Origin: an uncultured Roseicyclus sp.
GTDB taxonomy: Bacteria > Pseudomonadota > Alphaproteobacteria > Rhodobacterales > Rhodobacteraceae
DNA length: 64,000 nucleotides
Reading direction: 5' to 3'
Assembly: GCA_947491935.1 (NCBI GenBank)
Contig: CANLLF010000003.1
Coordinates: 186,001 to 250,000 of the forward strand
Shown here: positions 18,489 to 26,611 of the stretch, piece after piece
How positions within the stretch are numbered: position 1 is the stretch's first letter
How the letters are laid out: each line of letters starts with the position of its first letter
Notes under the pieces: model-generated
Database searches by the model: none
Told to the model about the DNA's origin: nothing
The model's input: the letters and a program-made list of their open reading frames with translations, nothing else
Translations under genes and position numbers: made by a program

Positions 18489-18903
18489 TCGTATCCCGCT
18501 TGTGCTGGGTGAGCCGCTGACGCTGGTGCGCTCCAAGTTCGACGAGCGCGACATCAAGTGTGCAGAAGATCCGGAGATCAGGCGCGCCTATCTGACCGTG
18601 CTGGGGGAGGGTGTCGAACTGGTGTTCGAGGACGACCGTCTTGCCACGATCTTCCTGCATCTGAGCGGCGCGCCGGAGGAATGTGGCCGCTTCGGCGGCA
18701 CGACCGACATGATCGGGCGGGAGATCCTGGATGCGCAGGACAGCCAGCCGTTTGAAACGACCATGGAACAGCTTGGGTTTGTGCCCACCAAGCGGAGCTA
18801 TCCGTTTGCCATTGATCGCCTGAACGACGATCTGCGCATCCGTCTTGAACGGCGGCCTGAGAAGTCCTTCATCCTTATCGACAGCGGCGACAGGGTGCGG
18901 TGA
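18457..18903 (+). CDS. Small protein overlapping the exoprotein 3' end; candidate cognate immunity protein
   Basis: A 148-residue acidic cytoplasmic protein without signal peptide or membrane segment. ATG 18457 (or ATG 18448) lies inside the last codons of the exoprotein gene, giving about 32 bases of overlap and likely translational coupling. Visible pattern: LVLGEPLTLVRSKF, VLGEGVELVFEDDRLATIFLHL, then a PFAIDRLNDDLRIRLE segment, an alpha-beta layout seen in many small immunity proteins. No family is recognised with confidence. Position directly after a CdiA-like C-terminus is the main argument for an immunity role. A free-standing hypothetical protein cannot be excluded. Confidence 0.6.
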   Translation: MSSLELRLDTDRIPLVLGEPLTLVRSKFDERDIKCAEDPEIRRAYLTVLGEGVELVFEDDRLATIFLHLSGAPEECGRFGGTTDMIGREILDAQDSQPFETTMEQLGFVPTKRSYPFAIDRLNDDLRIRLERRPEKSFILIDSGDRVR

Positions 18904-19256
18904 TCGGGTGGCGTGACCGACGCCAGCTGCGCGGACCAAAGGGCATCGGCAGCCGAGGTGCGAAACGAAACCGACGTCGCCAAGCGCTTATGTGATGCCC
19001 TGAAGGTCAGCCCGCATAGGCGAGTTGTCGGTTCACATCCGCCCTGGCAGTCGCCACCGGCAGTCTGACCTGGCATTTATCAAGAAGCATCCCTTTTCAG
19101 AACGGACCGTCGCCGCGCGGCGTCCAAAGGTCCAGCTTTGGGTCAGGGAGCGGCTACGGCAACCGTGGGTATCCACGCCCTGATTGATCGCGGCGCGCGA
19201 TCAGGGCATTACGGGTGGGCGTCGCTGGGCGCGCCGATAGAAGGATTGTTCGCCCG
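18904..19256. other. Non-coding stretch after the two-partner secretion locus
   Basis: About 350 bases with no supported gene. A short GTG frame (18914-19069) runs in code but shows no family features and may be eroded coding sequence. Near the end is a hairpin, GCCCTGAT/ATCAGGGC (19177-19207), that could end transcription of the secretion locus. A ribosome site AAGGA (19241-19245) serves the next gene. Confidence 0.5.
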
Positions 19257-20087
19257 ATGACAGACCGCAGCTATTTCGCGCCCCGGGGCGGTCACCCCCC
19301 GCAGACGCAGATCATGACGGACCGGGCCGTGTTCACCGAGGCCTATGCCGTGATCCCCCGGAGCGTGATGCAGGATATCGTGACCAGCGCGCTGCCGTTC
19401 TGGGAGAAAACGCGTGCATGGATCCTGGCGCGCCCGATGACGGGCTTTGCCGAAACCTTCGCGCAATACATCATGGAGGTTGCCCCCGGCGGTGGATCTG
19501 ACGCACCGGAACCCGAAGCGGCGGTACAAGGCGTGCTGTTCGTGGTGGAGGGGGAGGTGGCCGTCACCTGCGACGGCATGACGGAAACGCTGGGCCCGGG
19601 CGGCTATGCGTATCTGCCGGCCGGATGCCGGTGGAGCCTACGCAACACGGGCGGAAGCCCGGCCCGATTTCACTGGATCCGCAAGCGGTATGAGGCGGTC
19701 GACGGCCTTAACCGGCCAGAGCCGGTGTTTCTCAACGAAGTCGATATCGCGCCAAATGTGATGCCGGATACCAACGGGGCCTGGTCCACGACACGTTTCG
19801 TCGATCCCGCGGACCTGCGCCATGACATGCACGTCAATATCGTCACGTTCGAGCCCGGCGGCTGCATTCCCTTTGCCGAGACCCATGTGATGGAACACGG
19901 GCTCTACGTGCTTGAGGGGAAGGCCGTTTACCGGCTGAACGCCGATTGGGTCGAGGTCGAGGCCGGGGATTTCATGTGGCTCCGCGCCTTTTGCCCACAG
20001 GCCTGCTATGCCGGTGGGCCGGGGCGGTTCCGTTATCTTCTCTACAAGGATGTGAACCGGCACCCGTCGATGGGCCTCGGCGCGTAA
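19257..20087 (+). CDS. allE: (S)-ureidoglycine aminohydrolase (bicupin)
   Basis: A 276-residue double-cupin protein matching YlbA/AllE, a Mn-dependent enzyme that releases ammonia from S-ureidoglycine to give S-ureidoglycolate in purine ring catabolism. The N-terminal YFAPRGGHPPQ and AYAVIPRSVMQDIVTSALPFWE segments, the first cupin (GVLFVVEGEVAV ... GGYAYLPAG) and the second cupin (VNIVTFEPGGCIPFAETHVMEHGLYVLEGKAVY, with the metal-binding E-T-H and H-x-L-Y-V-L-E pattern) are all visible. ATG 19257 is preferred over an upstream in-frame start at 19215 because AAGGA precedes it. Related ureide genes (PuuE-like, AllA) lie 43 kb away in the window. Confidence 0.9.
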   Translation: MTDRSYFAPRGGHPPQTQIMTDRAVFTEAYAVIPRSVMQDIVTSALPFWEKTRAWILARPMTGFAETFAQYIMEVAPGGGSDAPEPEAAVQGVLFVVEGEVAVTCDGMTETLGPGGYAYLPAGCRWSLRNTGGSPARFHWIRKRYEAVDGLNRPEPVFLNEVDIAPNVMPDTNGAWSTTRFVDPADLRHDMHVNIVTFEPGGCIPFAETHVMEHGLYVLEGKAVYRLNADWVEVEAGDFMWLRAFCPQACYAGGPGRFRYLLYKDVNRHPSMGLGA

Positions 20088-20195
20088 CCACGCAGCGCAT
20101 CCCGTGGGGCGGTGATGTGGTGGCCAGGCATGACGCGGCCCCGGCCAGAGGCTATGCATCGGCGGCGGACCAGACATTTCCCCGAGGGAGACCCC

Positions 20196-20567
20196 ATGAC
20201 CAACATCGCGCTTGTGGCCCACGATGCCAAGAAGGACGAGCTTGTGGCCTGGGCCAAGGCCCACGAGGCCGAGCTTGCGGGCCACACGCTGTTTGGCACC
20301 GGCACCACGGGGGGCCGCATCCGCGACGAGACCGCGTTGGAGATCACGCCGCTGAAATCCGGGCCGTTGGGCGGGGATGCGCAATTGGGGGCAATGATCG
20401 CCGAGGGCCGCCTCGATGCGTTGATCTTCTTTGTCGATCCGCTGTCGGCCATGCCCCATGACGTCGACATCAAGTCGCTGATCCGTCTGGCCATCCTCTA
20501 TGACACCCTGATGGCGGTGAACGAGGCGACCGCAACGGGCATCATCCGAAGCCTCACCGAAGATTGA
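20196..20567 (+). CDS. mgsA: Methylglyoxal synthase
   Basis: A 123-residue cytoplasmic lyase that converts dihydroxyacetone phosphate to methylglyoxal and phosphate, a bypass used when sugar phosphates accumulate. Family motifs: [27 protein letters not shown] (phosphate binding), [31 protein letters not shown] (catalytic Asp region) and [16 protein letters not shown]. Slightly shorter than the E. coli enzyme but complete. Start ATG 20196 follows a GAGGGAG ribosome site. It sits just upstream of a glycerol-3-phosphate transporter, whose substrate feeds the same triose-phosphate pool. Confidence 0.93.
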   Translation: MTNIALVAHDAKKDELVAWAKAHEAELAGHTLFGTGTTGGRIRDETALEITPLKSGPLGGDAQLGAMIAEGRLDALIFFVDPLSAMPHDVDIKSLIRLAILYDTLMAVNEATATGIIRSLTED

Positions 20568-20581
20568 CCGCGCGGCGGCGA

Positions 20582-20599
20582 TTGTCACGTGCCTGTCAC
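20582..20599 (+). promoter_or_regulatory. Pho box (PhoB binding site) upstream of ugpBAEC
   Basis: TTGTCAC-GTGC-CTGTCAC: two 7-base direct repeats with a 4-base spacer, the exact layout of the PhoB consensus CTGTCAT-N4-CTGTCAT. A TTTAACC stretch near 20608-20614 may supply the -10. The leader to ugpB would be about 190 bases. This fits phosphate-starvation control of glycerol-3-phosphate uptake. Confidence 0.7.
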
Positions 20600-20810
20600 C
20601 GTCGCGCTTTAACCACGCAATCGCGCGACCGTGCGTTACCCCTTGGCGTCTTTGCCAAAACAGGGTTAGCATGATTGCGCAGGTCGGTTGGGGGAGACAT
20701 GCCTGCGCATCCTCAGGACCGCATCAAAGTGGCCGGGGCGTCCCCGCCAAAGCCGAACACCTGCCGGGACTGGAACGTACCGGCCCGGGAAAGATATATG
20801 GGAGAGATGA

Positions 20811-22115
20811 ATGACCTTCGTGAAAACAACTGCAACCCTGGGACTTGCCGTCGGTATGATGGCAGGCGTGGCCCAGGCCCAGACCGAGATTGAATTCTGG
20901 CACGCGATGGGCGGCCAACTTGGCGAAACGGTCAACCAGATGGCCGAGAACTTCAACGCAAGCCAGGACCAATACGTCATCACGCCGGTCTTCAAGGGCA
21001 CTTACGAGGAAACCCTGACCTCCGCCATCGCCGCCTTCCGCGCGGGCGAGCAGCCCAACATCGTGCAGGTCTTCGATGCCGGCGCCGCCACCGTGATCGG
21101 TGCGCAGGGTGCGACGATCCCCGTTGAGCAGCTTTTGTCCGAGAACGGCGTGAATTTCGACATCGAGGATTACATCCCCGGCGTGCGGTACTTCTACGCC
21201 GATGCCGATGGCCAGATGATCGGCATGCCCTTCAACTCGTCCACGCCGATCATGTACTACAACGCCGATGCGCTGGCCGAGGCCGGGGTGGAGCCGCCGA
21301 CCACGTGGGAAGAATTTGCAGAAACCACGGCGCCCGCGCTTCTGGAAGCGGGCTACATCCCGCTGGCGCAATCGCACCTGCCGTGGATCTTCACCGAGAA
21401 CTTCTTCTCGCGCCACAATCTGCAATTCGCCTCCAACGACAACGGCTATACGGGCACGGACACCGAGATCATGGTGAACCACCCCGCTATCCGTGCGCAT
21501 TTCCAGGCGCTGACCGAATGGCAGGAGGCCGGTTACTTCGAATGGTACGGCACCGGTTGGGCCGACAACCAGGACCCGTTCGAATCCGGTGAAGTGGCCA
21601 TGTGGCTCGGCTCCTCCGGCTCGTTCGGGGGCATTGCCGACCGTGTCGAATTCAACTTCTCCGCGGCCATGCTGCCCTATTGGGAAGCCGTGACGACCGA
21701 ACCCACGCAGACCTTCATCGGCGGCGCGGCGCTGTTTGCCATGTCGGGCTTCGATGAGGAGCAGAATGCAGCCACCGCCGCCTTCTTCGACTATCTCGAC
21801 AGTGTCGATGCGCAGGTCATGTGGCACACGGAAACGGGTTATGTTCCGATCACGACCGCTGCCTATGAGGCCGCCGGTGAGCAGGGCCATTACGAGGAAT
21901 TCCCGGCCGCCGAGGTGGGCATCCAGCAGCTGTCGCTTGAGGCCGGTGAATTCACCCGCGGCTATCGCATGGGCTTCTACGTCCAGATCCGCGACGTGAT
22001 GAACCGGGAATACGGCCGCATCCTGACCGGGGAAGCCACCGTGGACGAAGCCTTCGAGATCATCGAAACGGAAGCCAACGAGCTTCTGTCCCGCTTCGCC
22101 CAGACCCAGGGCTGA
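20811..22115 (+). CDS. ugpB: sn-Glycerol-3-phosphate ABC transporter, periplasmic binding protein
   Basis: A 434-residue periplasmic solute-binding protein. The signal peptide is residues 1-23 (cleaved after GVAQA). Mature sequence features match UgpB: IEFWHAMGGQLGETVNQMAENFN, YVITPVFKGTYEETLTSAIAAFRAG, VQVFDAGAATV, PFNSSTPIMYYNADAL and the FIGGAALFAMSGF segment. It would capture glycerol-3-phosphate and glycerophosphodiesters released from lipids. First gene of ugpBAEC. A Pho box lies about 210 bases upstream and a strong hairpin follows the stop. Confidence 0.95.
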   Translation: MTFVKTTATLGLAVGMMAGVAQAQTEIEFWHAMGGQLGETVNQMAENFNASQDQYVITPVFKGTYEETLTSAIAAFRAGEQPNIVQVFDAGAATVIGAQGATIPVEQLLSENGVNFDIEDYIPGVRYFYADADGQMIGMPFNSSTPIMYYNADALAEAGVEPPTTWEEFAETTAPALLEAGYIPLAQSHLPWIFTENFFSRHNLQFASNDNGYTGTDTEIMVNHPAIRAHFQALTEWQEAGYFEWYGTGWADNQDPFESGEVAMWLGSSGSFGGIADRVEFNFSAAMLPYWEAVTTEPTQTFIGGAALFAMSGFDEEQNAATAAFFDYLDSVDAQVMWHTETGYVPITTAAYEAAGEQGHYEEFPAAEVGIQQLSLEAGEFTRGYRMGFYVQIRDVMNREYGRILTGEATVDEAFEIIETEANELLSRFAQTQG

Positions 22116-22137
22116 GCCTGATCTGATACAAGATTGC

Positions 22138-22167
22138 CGATGGCCGGGTCGTGCGATCCGGCCATCG
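22138..22167 (+). other. Intergenic hairpin between ugpB and ugpA
   Basis: CGATGGCCGG and CCGGCCATCG form a perfect 10-bp stem with a 10-base loop and no T-run. Such hairpins after a binding-protein gene usually stabilise its mRNA or partly stop transcription, giving more binding protein than membrane components. Confidence 0.65.
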
Positions 22168-22204
22168 CCGCCAATAAAACGAGACGTCTGGGGAGAACGG
22201 GCCA

Positions 22205-23086
22205 TTGAAACGCGCCGCATTTGGACATGTCGGATTTCCGATCCTGCTGCTGATCCCGCAATTGGCCATCATCGCGATCTTCTTCTATTGGCCCGCGGGG
22301 TACGCGATCCAGTCGTCGTTCTACCTTGAAGATCCGTTCGGCTTCGGCTCGACCTTCGTGGGCTTCGAGAACTACACCCGCCTCGCGCGGTCTTCCAATT
22401 ACCTCTCCAGCGCGTGGTTCACCCTGATATTCACATCGCTTGTGACCTTCTTCGCGCTCGGCATCGCGTTGCTGCTGGCGGTCAAGGCCGACAAGGTGAT
22501 CCGCGGCGCCAAGACGTACCGGACGCTTCTGATGTGGGTCTATGCCATCGCGCCGCCCGTCGCCGGCCTGATCGGCGTGATGCTGTTCGACCAGTCGCGT
22601 GGCAACCTCACGCAGCTTCTGGGCATGATGGGGATCGAGTTTCGCCTGGGCGTGAACTATTGGGACACCGCCACAGCGATGATCACCGTTTCGATCTGGA
22701 AACAGATCCCCGTCAACTTCATCTTCTTCCTCTCCGGCCTGCAGGCGATCCCGAAATCGGTGCGCGAGGCCGCGATGATCGACAACCGCTCCGGCACGCG
22801 CCGGTTTTGGGACATCACCTTCCCGCTGCTGGCGCCCACGGGCTTTTTCCTACTGATCATCAACATCACCTATTCGCTGTTCGACACGTTCGGCATCGTC
22901 GACACCATCGTGAAGGGGGAGCCCGGCAATAACCCGATGACGCTGGTCTATCGCGTCTTCGTGGACGGCTTCCGGGGGCAGGATCTGGGCGGGTCCTCGG
23001 CGCAATCTGTTGTCCTCATGGTCCTCGTCCTGATCCTCACCATCGTGCAGTTCCGCTTCCTGGAACGCCGGATCCATTACACGTAG
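22205..23086 (+). CDS. ugpA: sn-Glycerol-3-phosphate ABC transporter permease UgpA
   Basis: A 293-residue inner-membrane permease with six predicted transmembrane segments. It opens with a hydrophobic segment (LLLIPQLAIIAIFFYWPAGYAIQSSF), typical of UgpA/MalF-like proteins. The cytoplasmic EAA loop (SVREAAMIDNRSGTRRFWDITFPLLAP) contacts the UgpC ATPase. The start codon is TTG at 22205, supported by an upstream GGGGAGAA ribosome site. The next gene begins 12 bases after its stop. Confidence 0.94.
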   Translation: MKRAAFGHVGFPILLLIPQLAIIAIFFYWPAGYAIQSSFYLEDPFGFGSTFVGFENYTRLARSSNYLSSAWFTLIFTSLVTFFALGIALLLAVKADKVIRGAKTYRTLLMWVYAIAPPVAGLIGVMLFDQSRGNLTQLLGMMGIEFRLGVNYWDTATAMITVSIWKQIPVNFIFFLSGLQAIPKSVREAAMIDNRSGTRRFWDITFPLLAPTGFFLLIINITYSLFDTFGIVDTIVKGEPGNNPMTLVYRVFVDGFRGQDLGGSSAQSVVLMVLVLILTIVQFRFLERRIHYT

Positions 23087-23098
23087 GGGGGCAGGGAC

Positions 23099-24016
23099 AT
23101 GGCCGACATCACCGAAACCTCGACCGGAAGCGCGACGAAAGCCGCCGCACCGACCCGCCCCGCCAAGCGCATCAAGTGGGAGGCCGTCGGCGACCACGCG
23201 ATCCTGATTGCGGGCGCGCTTTTGATGCTGGTGCCAGTCTATATGGTTTTCGCCACGTCGAGCTGGGACGCCATCACCGTCCACCGTCAGGGAATGCAAT
23301 TCGGCTTCGGGGACCAGTTTGGCGTGAACTACGACGCGGCGCTTTTCGAATATGGCGGCTTCACCGACAGCGTGAATGGCATGACGATGCTGGCCAATTC
23401 CATGATCCTGGGCCTGGGCTTTGCCATCGGCAAGATCATCGTGGGCATGATGGCGGCCTATGCCATCGTCTATTTCCGCCTGAAATTCGCCACGCTGGCC
23501 TTCTGGATGATCTTCACCACGCTACTTCTGCCGTTGGAGGTGCGTATCTTGCCGTCCTACGAGGTCATCACCTGGATGAACCTTGGCAACACCTATACTG
23601 GGCTGATTGTGCCGCTGATTGCGTCCGCCACCGCCACCTTCTTCTTCCGGCAATATTTCCGCTCCATCCCCGAGGAGTTGATCGAGGCCGCGCGGATTGA
23701 CGGGGCAGGGCCGGTGAAGTTCTTCATCGACATCCTCGTGCCGCTGTCGAAGACCATGATCGCGGCGATGTTCATCATCATGTTTGTCTTCGGCTGGAAC
23801 CAGTATCTCTGGCCCACGCTGATCACCACGGATGAAAGCCTGTTCACGCTGGTCCGCGGCATCCGGCAGATCATCCAATCCTATGCGGACGGCTCCGAAA
23901 CGCCGGACTACGGGCAGGCGGCGGCCTTGGCCATCATCGCGATGACACCGCCGGTTCTGATCGTCGTCTTCTTCCAAAGCTGGTTCGTCAAAGGCCTCAC
24001 CGAATCCGATAAATGA
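23099..24016 (+). CDS. ugpE: sn-Glycerol-3-phosphate ABC transporter permease UgpE
   Basis: A 305-residue inner-membrane permease of the MalG type, partner of UgpA. It has a hydrophilic Thr/Ala-rich N-terminal extension of about 35 residues, six membrane segments, and an EAA loop (EELIEAARIDGAGPVKFFIDILVPLSKT). The FGWNQYLWPTLITTDE segment is characteristic of UgpE. Start ATG 23099 follows GGGGGCAGGG. Confidence 0.94.
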   Translation: MADITETSTGSATKAAAPTRPAKRIKWEAVGDHAILIAGALLMLVPVYMVFATSSWDAITVHRQGMQFGFGDQFGVNYDAALFEYGGFTDSVNGMTMLANSMILGLGFAIGKIIVGMMAAYAIVYFRLKFATLAFWMIFTTLLLPLEVRILPSYEVITWMNLGNTYTGLIVPLIASATATFFFRQYFRSIPEELIEAARIDGAGPVKFFIDILVPLSKTMIAAMFIIMFVFGWNQYLWPTLITTDESLFTLVRGIRQIIQSYADGSETPDYGQAAALAIIAMTPPVLIVVFFQSWFVKGLTESDK

Positions 24017-24058
24017 CCGCGCGGGCGCAGAGCCCGCAAACCAAGGAATTCACCAAGA

Positions 24059-25108
24059 ATGGCACAAGTCACACTCGATCAGGTCCGCAAGGTCTACCCC
24101 AATGGCGCGGAGGCGTTGGAGCCGTCGACCTTCACCATCCCCGACGGGGAACTGACCGTGCTTGTCGGCCCATCGGGCTGCGGAAAATCCACGATGCTGC
24201 GTATGGTGGCGGGGCTTGAGACGGTGACCGAGGGGGAGATTTCCATCGGCGACCGGGTGGTCAACGACATTGACCCGGCGGACCGCAACATCGCCATGGT
24301 GTTCCAGAATTACGCGCTTTATCCGCATATGACGGTGGAGCGGAACATGGGCTACGGGCTCAAGAACCGTGGCCTTCCGAAATCCGAGATCAACGAACGC
24401 GTGCGCGAAGCGGCCGAGATGCTGGAGCTGACGGAGTTTCTCACCCGCCGCCCGAGCCAGCTGTCCGGCGGCCAACGCCAACGCGTTGCCATGGGCCGCG
24501 CCATCGTGCGGAAACCCGATCTGTTCTTGTTCGACGAGCCGCTGTCGAACCTCGACGCCAAGCTGCGCAACCAGATGCGGATCGAGATCCGGGCGTTGCA
24601 ACGTCGCCTCGGTACGACCGCGATGTATGTGACCCACGATCAGGTCGAAGCCATGACCATGGCCGACCGCATCATCGTGCTGAACACTGGCAAGATCGAA
24701 CAGATCGGCACCCCGAACGAGATCTACGAGCATCCCGCCTCCACCTTCGTGGCCAGTTTCATGGGCGCGCCGCCGATGAACCTGCTGGACGGGGAAGCGG
24801 CCCAGGGCCGTGTGACGCTGACAGGCGGGCAGGTGGTGCCCGAGGCCCATGTAAACGGCCATGCAGGGGGGCTTATCGTCGGGATCCGCCCCGAGGATGT
24901 TCAGCCGTCGGCGGAGGGCGAGCTTGGCTTCGATGTAGATATCGTCGAGGAACTGGGCGCGCAGCGGCTGCTCCACGGGCGCGTGGCCGGGCAGGCCTTT
25001 TCGGTCGCCGTGCCCAAGGACAAGGCGGCGGCCGCCGGCACGATGCGCTTGTCGGTGAAACCCGGCGCCGTGCATCTGTTCGACACGGATGCCGGCCGCC
25101 GGTTGTGA
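24059..25108 (+). CDS. ugpC: sn-Glycerol-3-phosphate ABC transporter ATP-binding protein UgpC
   Basis: A 349-residue cytoplasmic ATPase of the MalK/UgpC family. Walker A is GPSGCGKST, the Q-loop [14 protein letters not shown], the signature [36 protein letters not shown] (with Walker B), and the H-loop YVTHDQVEA. The C-terminal third is an OB/TOBE regulatory region. It completes ugpBAEC and provides energy for uptake. No glycerophosphodiester phosphodiesterase gene (ugpQ) follows. Confidence 0.95.
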   Translation: MAQVTLDQVRKVYPNGAEALEPSTFTIPDGELTVLVGPSGCGKSTMLRMVAGLETVTEGEISIGDRVVNDIDPADRNIAMVFQNYALYPHMTVERNMGYGLKNRGLPKSEINERVREAAEMLELTEFLTRRPSQLSGGQRQRVAMGRAIVRKPDLFLFDEPLSNLDAKLRNQMRIEIRALQRRLGTTAMYVTHDQVEAMTMADRIIVLNTGKIEQIGTPNEIYEHPASTFVASFMGAPPMNLLDGEAAQGRVTLTGGQVVPEAHVNGHAGGLIVGIRPEDVQPSAEGELGFDVDIVEELGAQRLLHGRVAGQAFSVAVPKDKAAAAGTMRLSVKPGAVHLFDTDAGRRL

Positions 25109-25177
25109 CGGTGCTTTTTCGGAACGCCATGCGCCGTGATCGGCGCCGCTCGCCGGATTAGGGCGGGGTCGGCCGCG

Positions 25178-26503
25178 ATGGCGCTGGCAAAGCGGGATTG
25201 GGTTCCGGAGCCGTCCGAGGCCCTGGTGCAGCGGATCGCGACGCGCACCGCAACGGATAGCGACGGGGAAATCATTGCCCGCCTCGATGCTCTGGCCATC
25301 GAAAACCGCCGCATTCACGAGGTGGATTGCTTCAACCTCAACCCAGCAACGAACGTGATGAACCCCGCCGCCGAGGCGCTTTTGGCCAATGGCATGGGGT
25401 CCCGCCCGTCGCTTGGCTATCCCGGCGACAAATACGAGATGGGGTTGGAGGCCATCGAAGAGGTCGAGGTGATCGCCGCAAGTCTTGCGGCGGAGGTGTT
25501 CGGGGCGAGCCACGCCGAAATCCGCGTGGCGTCCGGCGCGATGGCAAACCTCTACGCTTTCATGGCGACCTGCCAGCCCGGCGATACGATCATCGCGCCG
25601 CCCGCCGAGATCGGCGGTCACGTGACCCACCATATGGATGGATGTGCGGGGCTCTACGGGTTGCGCATCGTGCATGCGCCGGTGGAGGCCGCACGCTACA
25701 GCGTCGATCTGGACGGCCTGCGCGAGATGGCGCTTCGAGAGCGACCGGCGCTGATTACCCTAGGCGGGTCGCTGAACCTGCTGCCCCATCCGGTGGCCGA
25801 GGTCCGCGCGATTGCCGATGAGGTCGGCGCCGCCCTGTTGATGGATGCCGCCCACCAATGTGGCCTCTTTGCCGGGCGGGCATGGCCCGATCCGCTGTCG
25901 CAGGGCGCGGATTTGATGACGATGTCCACTTACAAGAGCCTTGGTGGCCCGGCAGGTGGCCTGATCGTGACCAACGACGCGAACATGGCCAAACGGCTCG
26001 ACGCCATCGCGTTTCCCGGGATGACGGCCAATTTCGACGCCTCGAAATCCGCCGCACTGGCGCGAACCCTTCTGGATTGGCGCGTACATGGCGTCGCTTA
26101 TGCGGCCGAAATGATCCGCGTCGCGCAGGCCTTGGCCGCGACCCTTGAGGCAGATGGCGTGCCGGTGATCGCAACCGGGCATGGCGCCACTCGATCCCAC
26201 CAATTCGCCGTGGATGCCGTGGGATATGGCGGCGGGCAGGCGGCATCGAAACACCTCTACAAGGCCGGGCTGATCGCCTGCGGTATCGGTGTGCCGGGGC
26301 CGGTGGTGGAGGGCGACATGAACGCCATTCGCATTGGCACGCCCGAACTCGTTCGGTGGGGGGTGGGCCGGGACGCGGGGGAGGTGGAACAGCTGGCCGG
26401 TTTGATCGCCGCGGCCTTGGCCAGCGATACGCCGGAGGCCTTGGCCACAGATACCGCGCGGTTCCGGCATCACTTCACCAAGTTGCACCACATCATCCAA
26501 TAG
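25178..26503 (+). CDS. SHMT-like fold-type I PLP enzyme
   Basis: A 441-residue PLP-dependent enzyme resembling serine hydroxymethyltransferase. Visible: LNPATNVMNPAAEALLANGMGSRPSLGYPGDKYEMG, which parallels the SHMT N-terminal E-N ... SRxxxGYPGxRYYGG region, GASHAEIRVASGAMANLYAF, DAAHQCGLFAG, and the PLP-lysine segment TYKSLGGPAGGLIV (K253), close to the SHMT pattern TTHKTLRGPRGG. The N-terminal Y-G-G is replaced by YEMG, so the substrate may differ from that of true GlyA (for example another beta-hydroxy amino acid). ATG 25178 is preferred over GTG 25136. It is a stand-alone gene between the ugp and metal-transport operons. Confidence 0.82.
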   Translation: MALAKRDWVPEPSEALVQRIATRTATDSDGEIIARLDALAIENRRIHEVDCFNLNPATNVMNPAAEALLANGMGSRPSLGYPGDKYEMGLEAIEEVEVIAASLAAEVFGASHAEIRVASGAMANLYAFMATCQPGDTIIAPPAEIGGHVTHHMDGCAGLYGLRIVHAPVEAARYSVDLDGLREMALRERPALITLGGSLNLLPHPVAEVRAIADEVGAALLMDAAHQCGLFAGRAWPDPLSQGADLMTMSTYKSLGGPAGGLIVTNDANMAKRLDAIAFPGMTANFDASKSAALARTLLDWRVHGVAYAAEMIRVAQALAATLEADGVPVIATGHGATRSHQFAVDAVGYGGGQAASKHLYKAGLIACGIGVPGPVVEGDMNAIRIGTPELVRWGVGRDAGEVEQLAGLIAAALASDTPEALATDTARFRHHFTKLHHIIQ

Positions 26504-26524
26504 GCGTGCCTGCGAACGGCTTGT

Positions 26525-26539
26525 TGCAAGTCATTCGCA
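26525..26539 (+). promoter_or_regulatory. Mur/Fur-like operator upstream of the metal ABC operon
   Basis: TGCAAGTCATTCGCA is an imperfect 15-bp palindrome resembling alphaproteobacterial Mur (manganese-sensing Fur) sites with outer TGC/GCA arms. It lies just upstream of a -35 TTGACG. Repression in Mn- or Fe-replete cells is the expected outcome. Confidence 0.55.
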
Positions 26540-26545
26540 TTTAGC

Positions 26546-26574
26546 TTGACGAAGTTGCGAATGCCTCTCATATA
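26546..26574 (+). promoter_or_regulatory. Sigma-70 promoter of the metal ABC operon
   Basis: TTGACG (26546-26551) and CATATA (26569-26574) with a 17-base spacer lie 37 bases before the binding-protein gene. The spacer contains a further TTGCGAATGC half-site-like segment. Confidence 0.55.
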
Positions 26575-26611
26575 CATTCCAGACGGCGTATGATCTGGGA
26601 GATCTACGGAC

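Noticed and set aside
18798-19076. Minus-strand frame after the immunity candidate
   Set aside because: No start signal, repeats or recognisable family. It overlaps the 3' part of the supported plus-strand gene.
9912-19207. Genomic island inserted at tRNA-Ser carrying the secretion locus
   Set aside because: No repeat of the tRNA 3' end and no integrase were seen, although the neighbourhood fits the idea.
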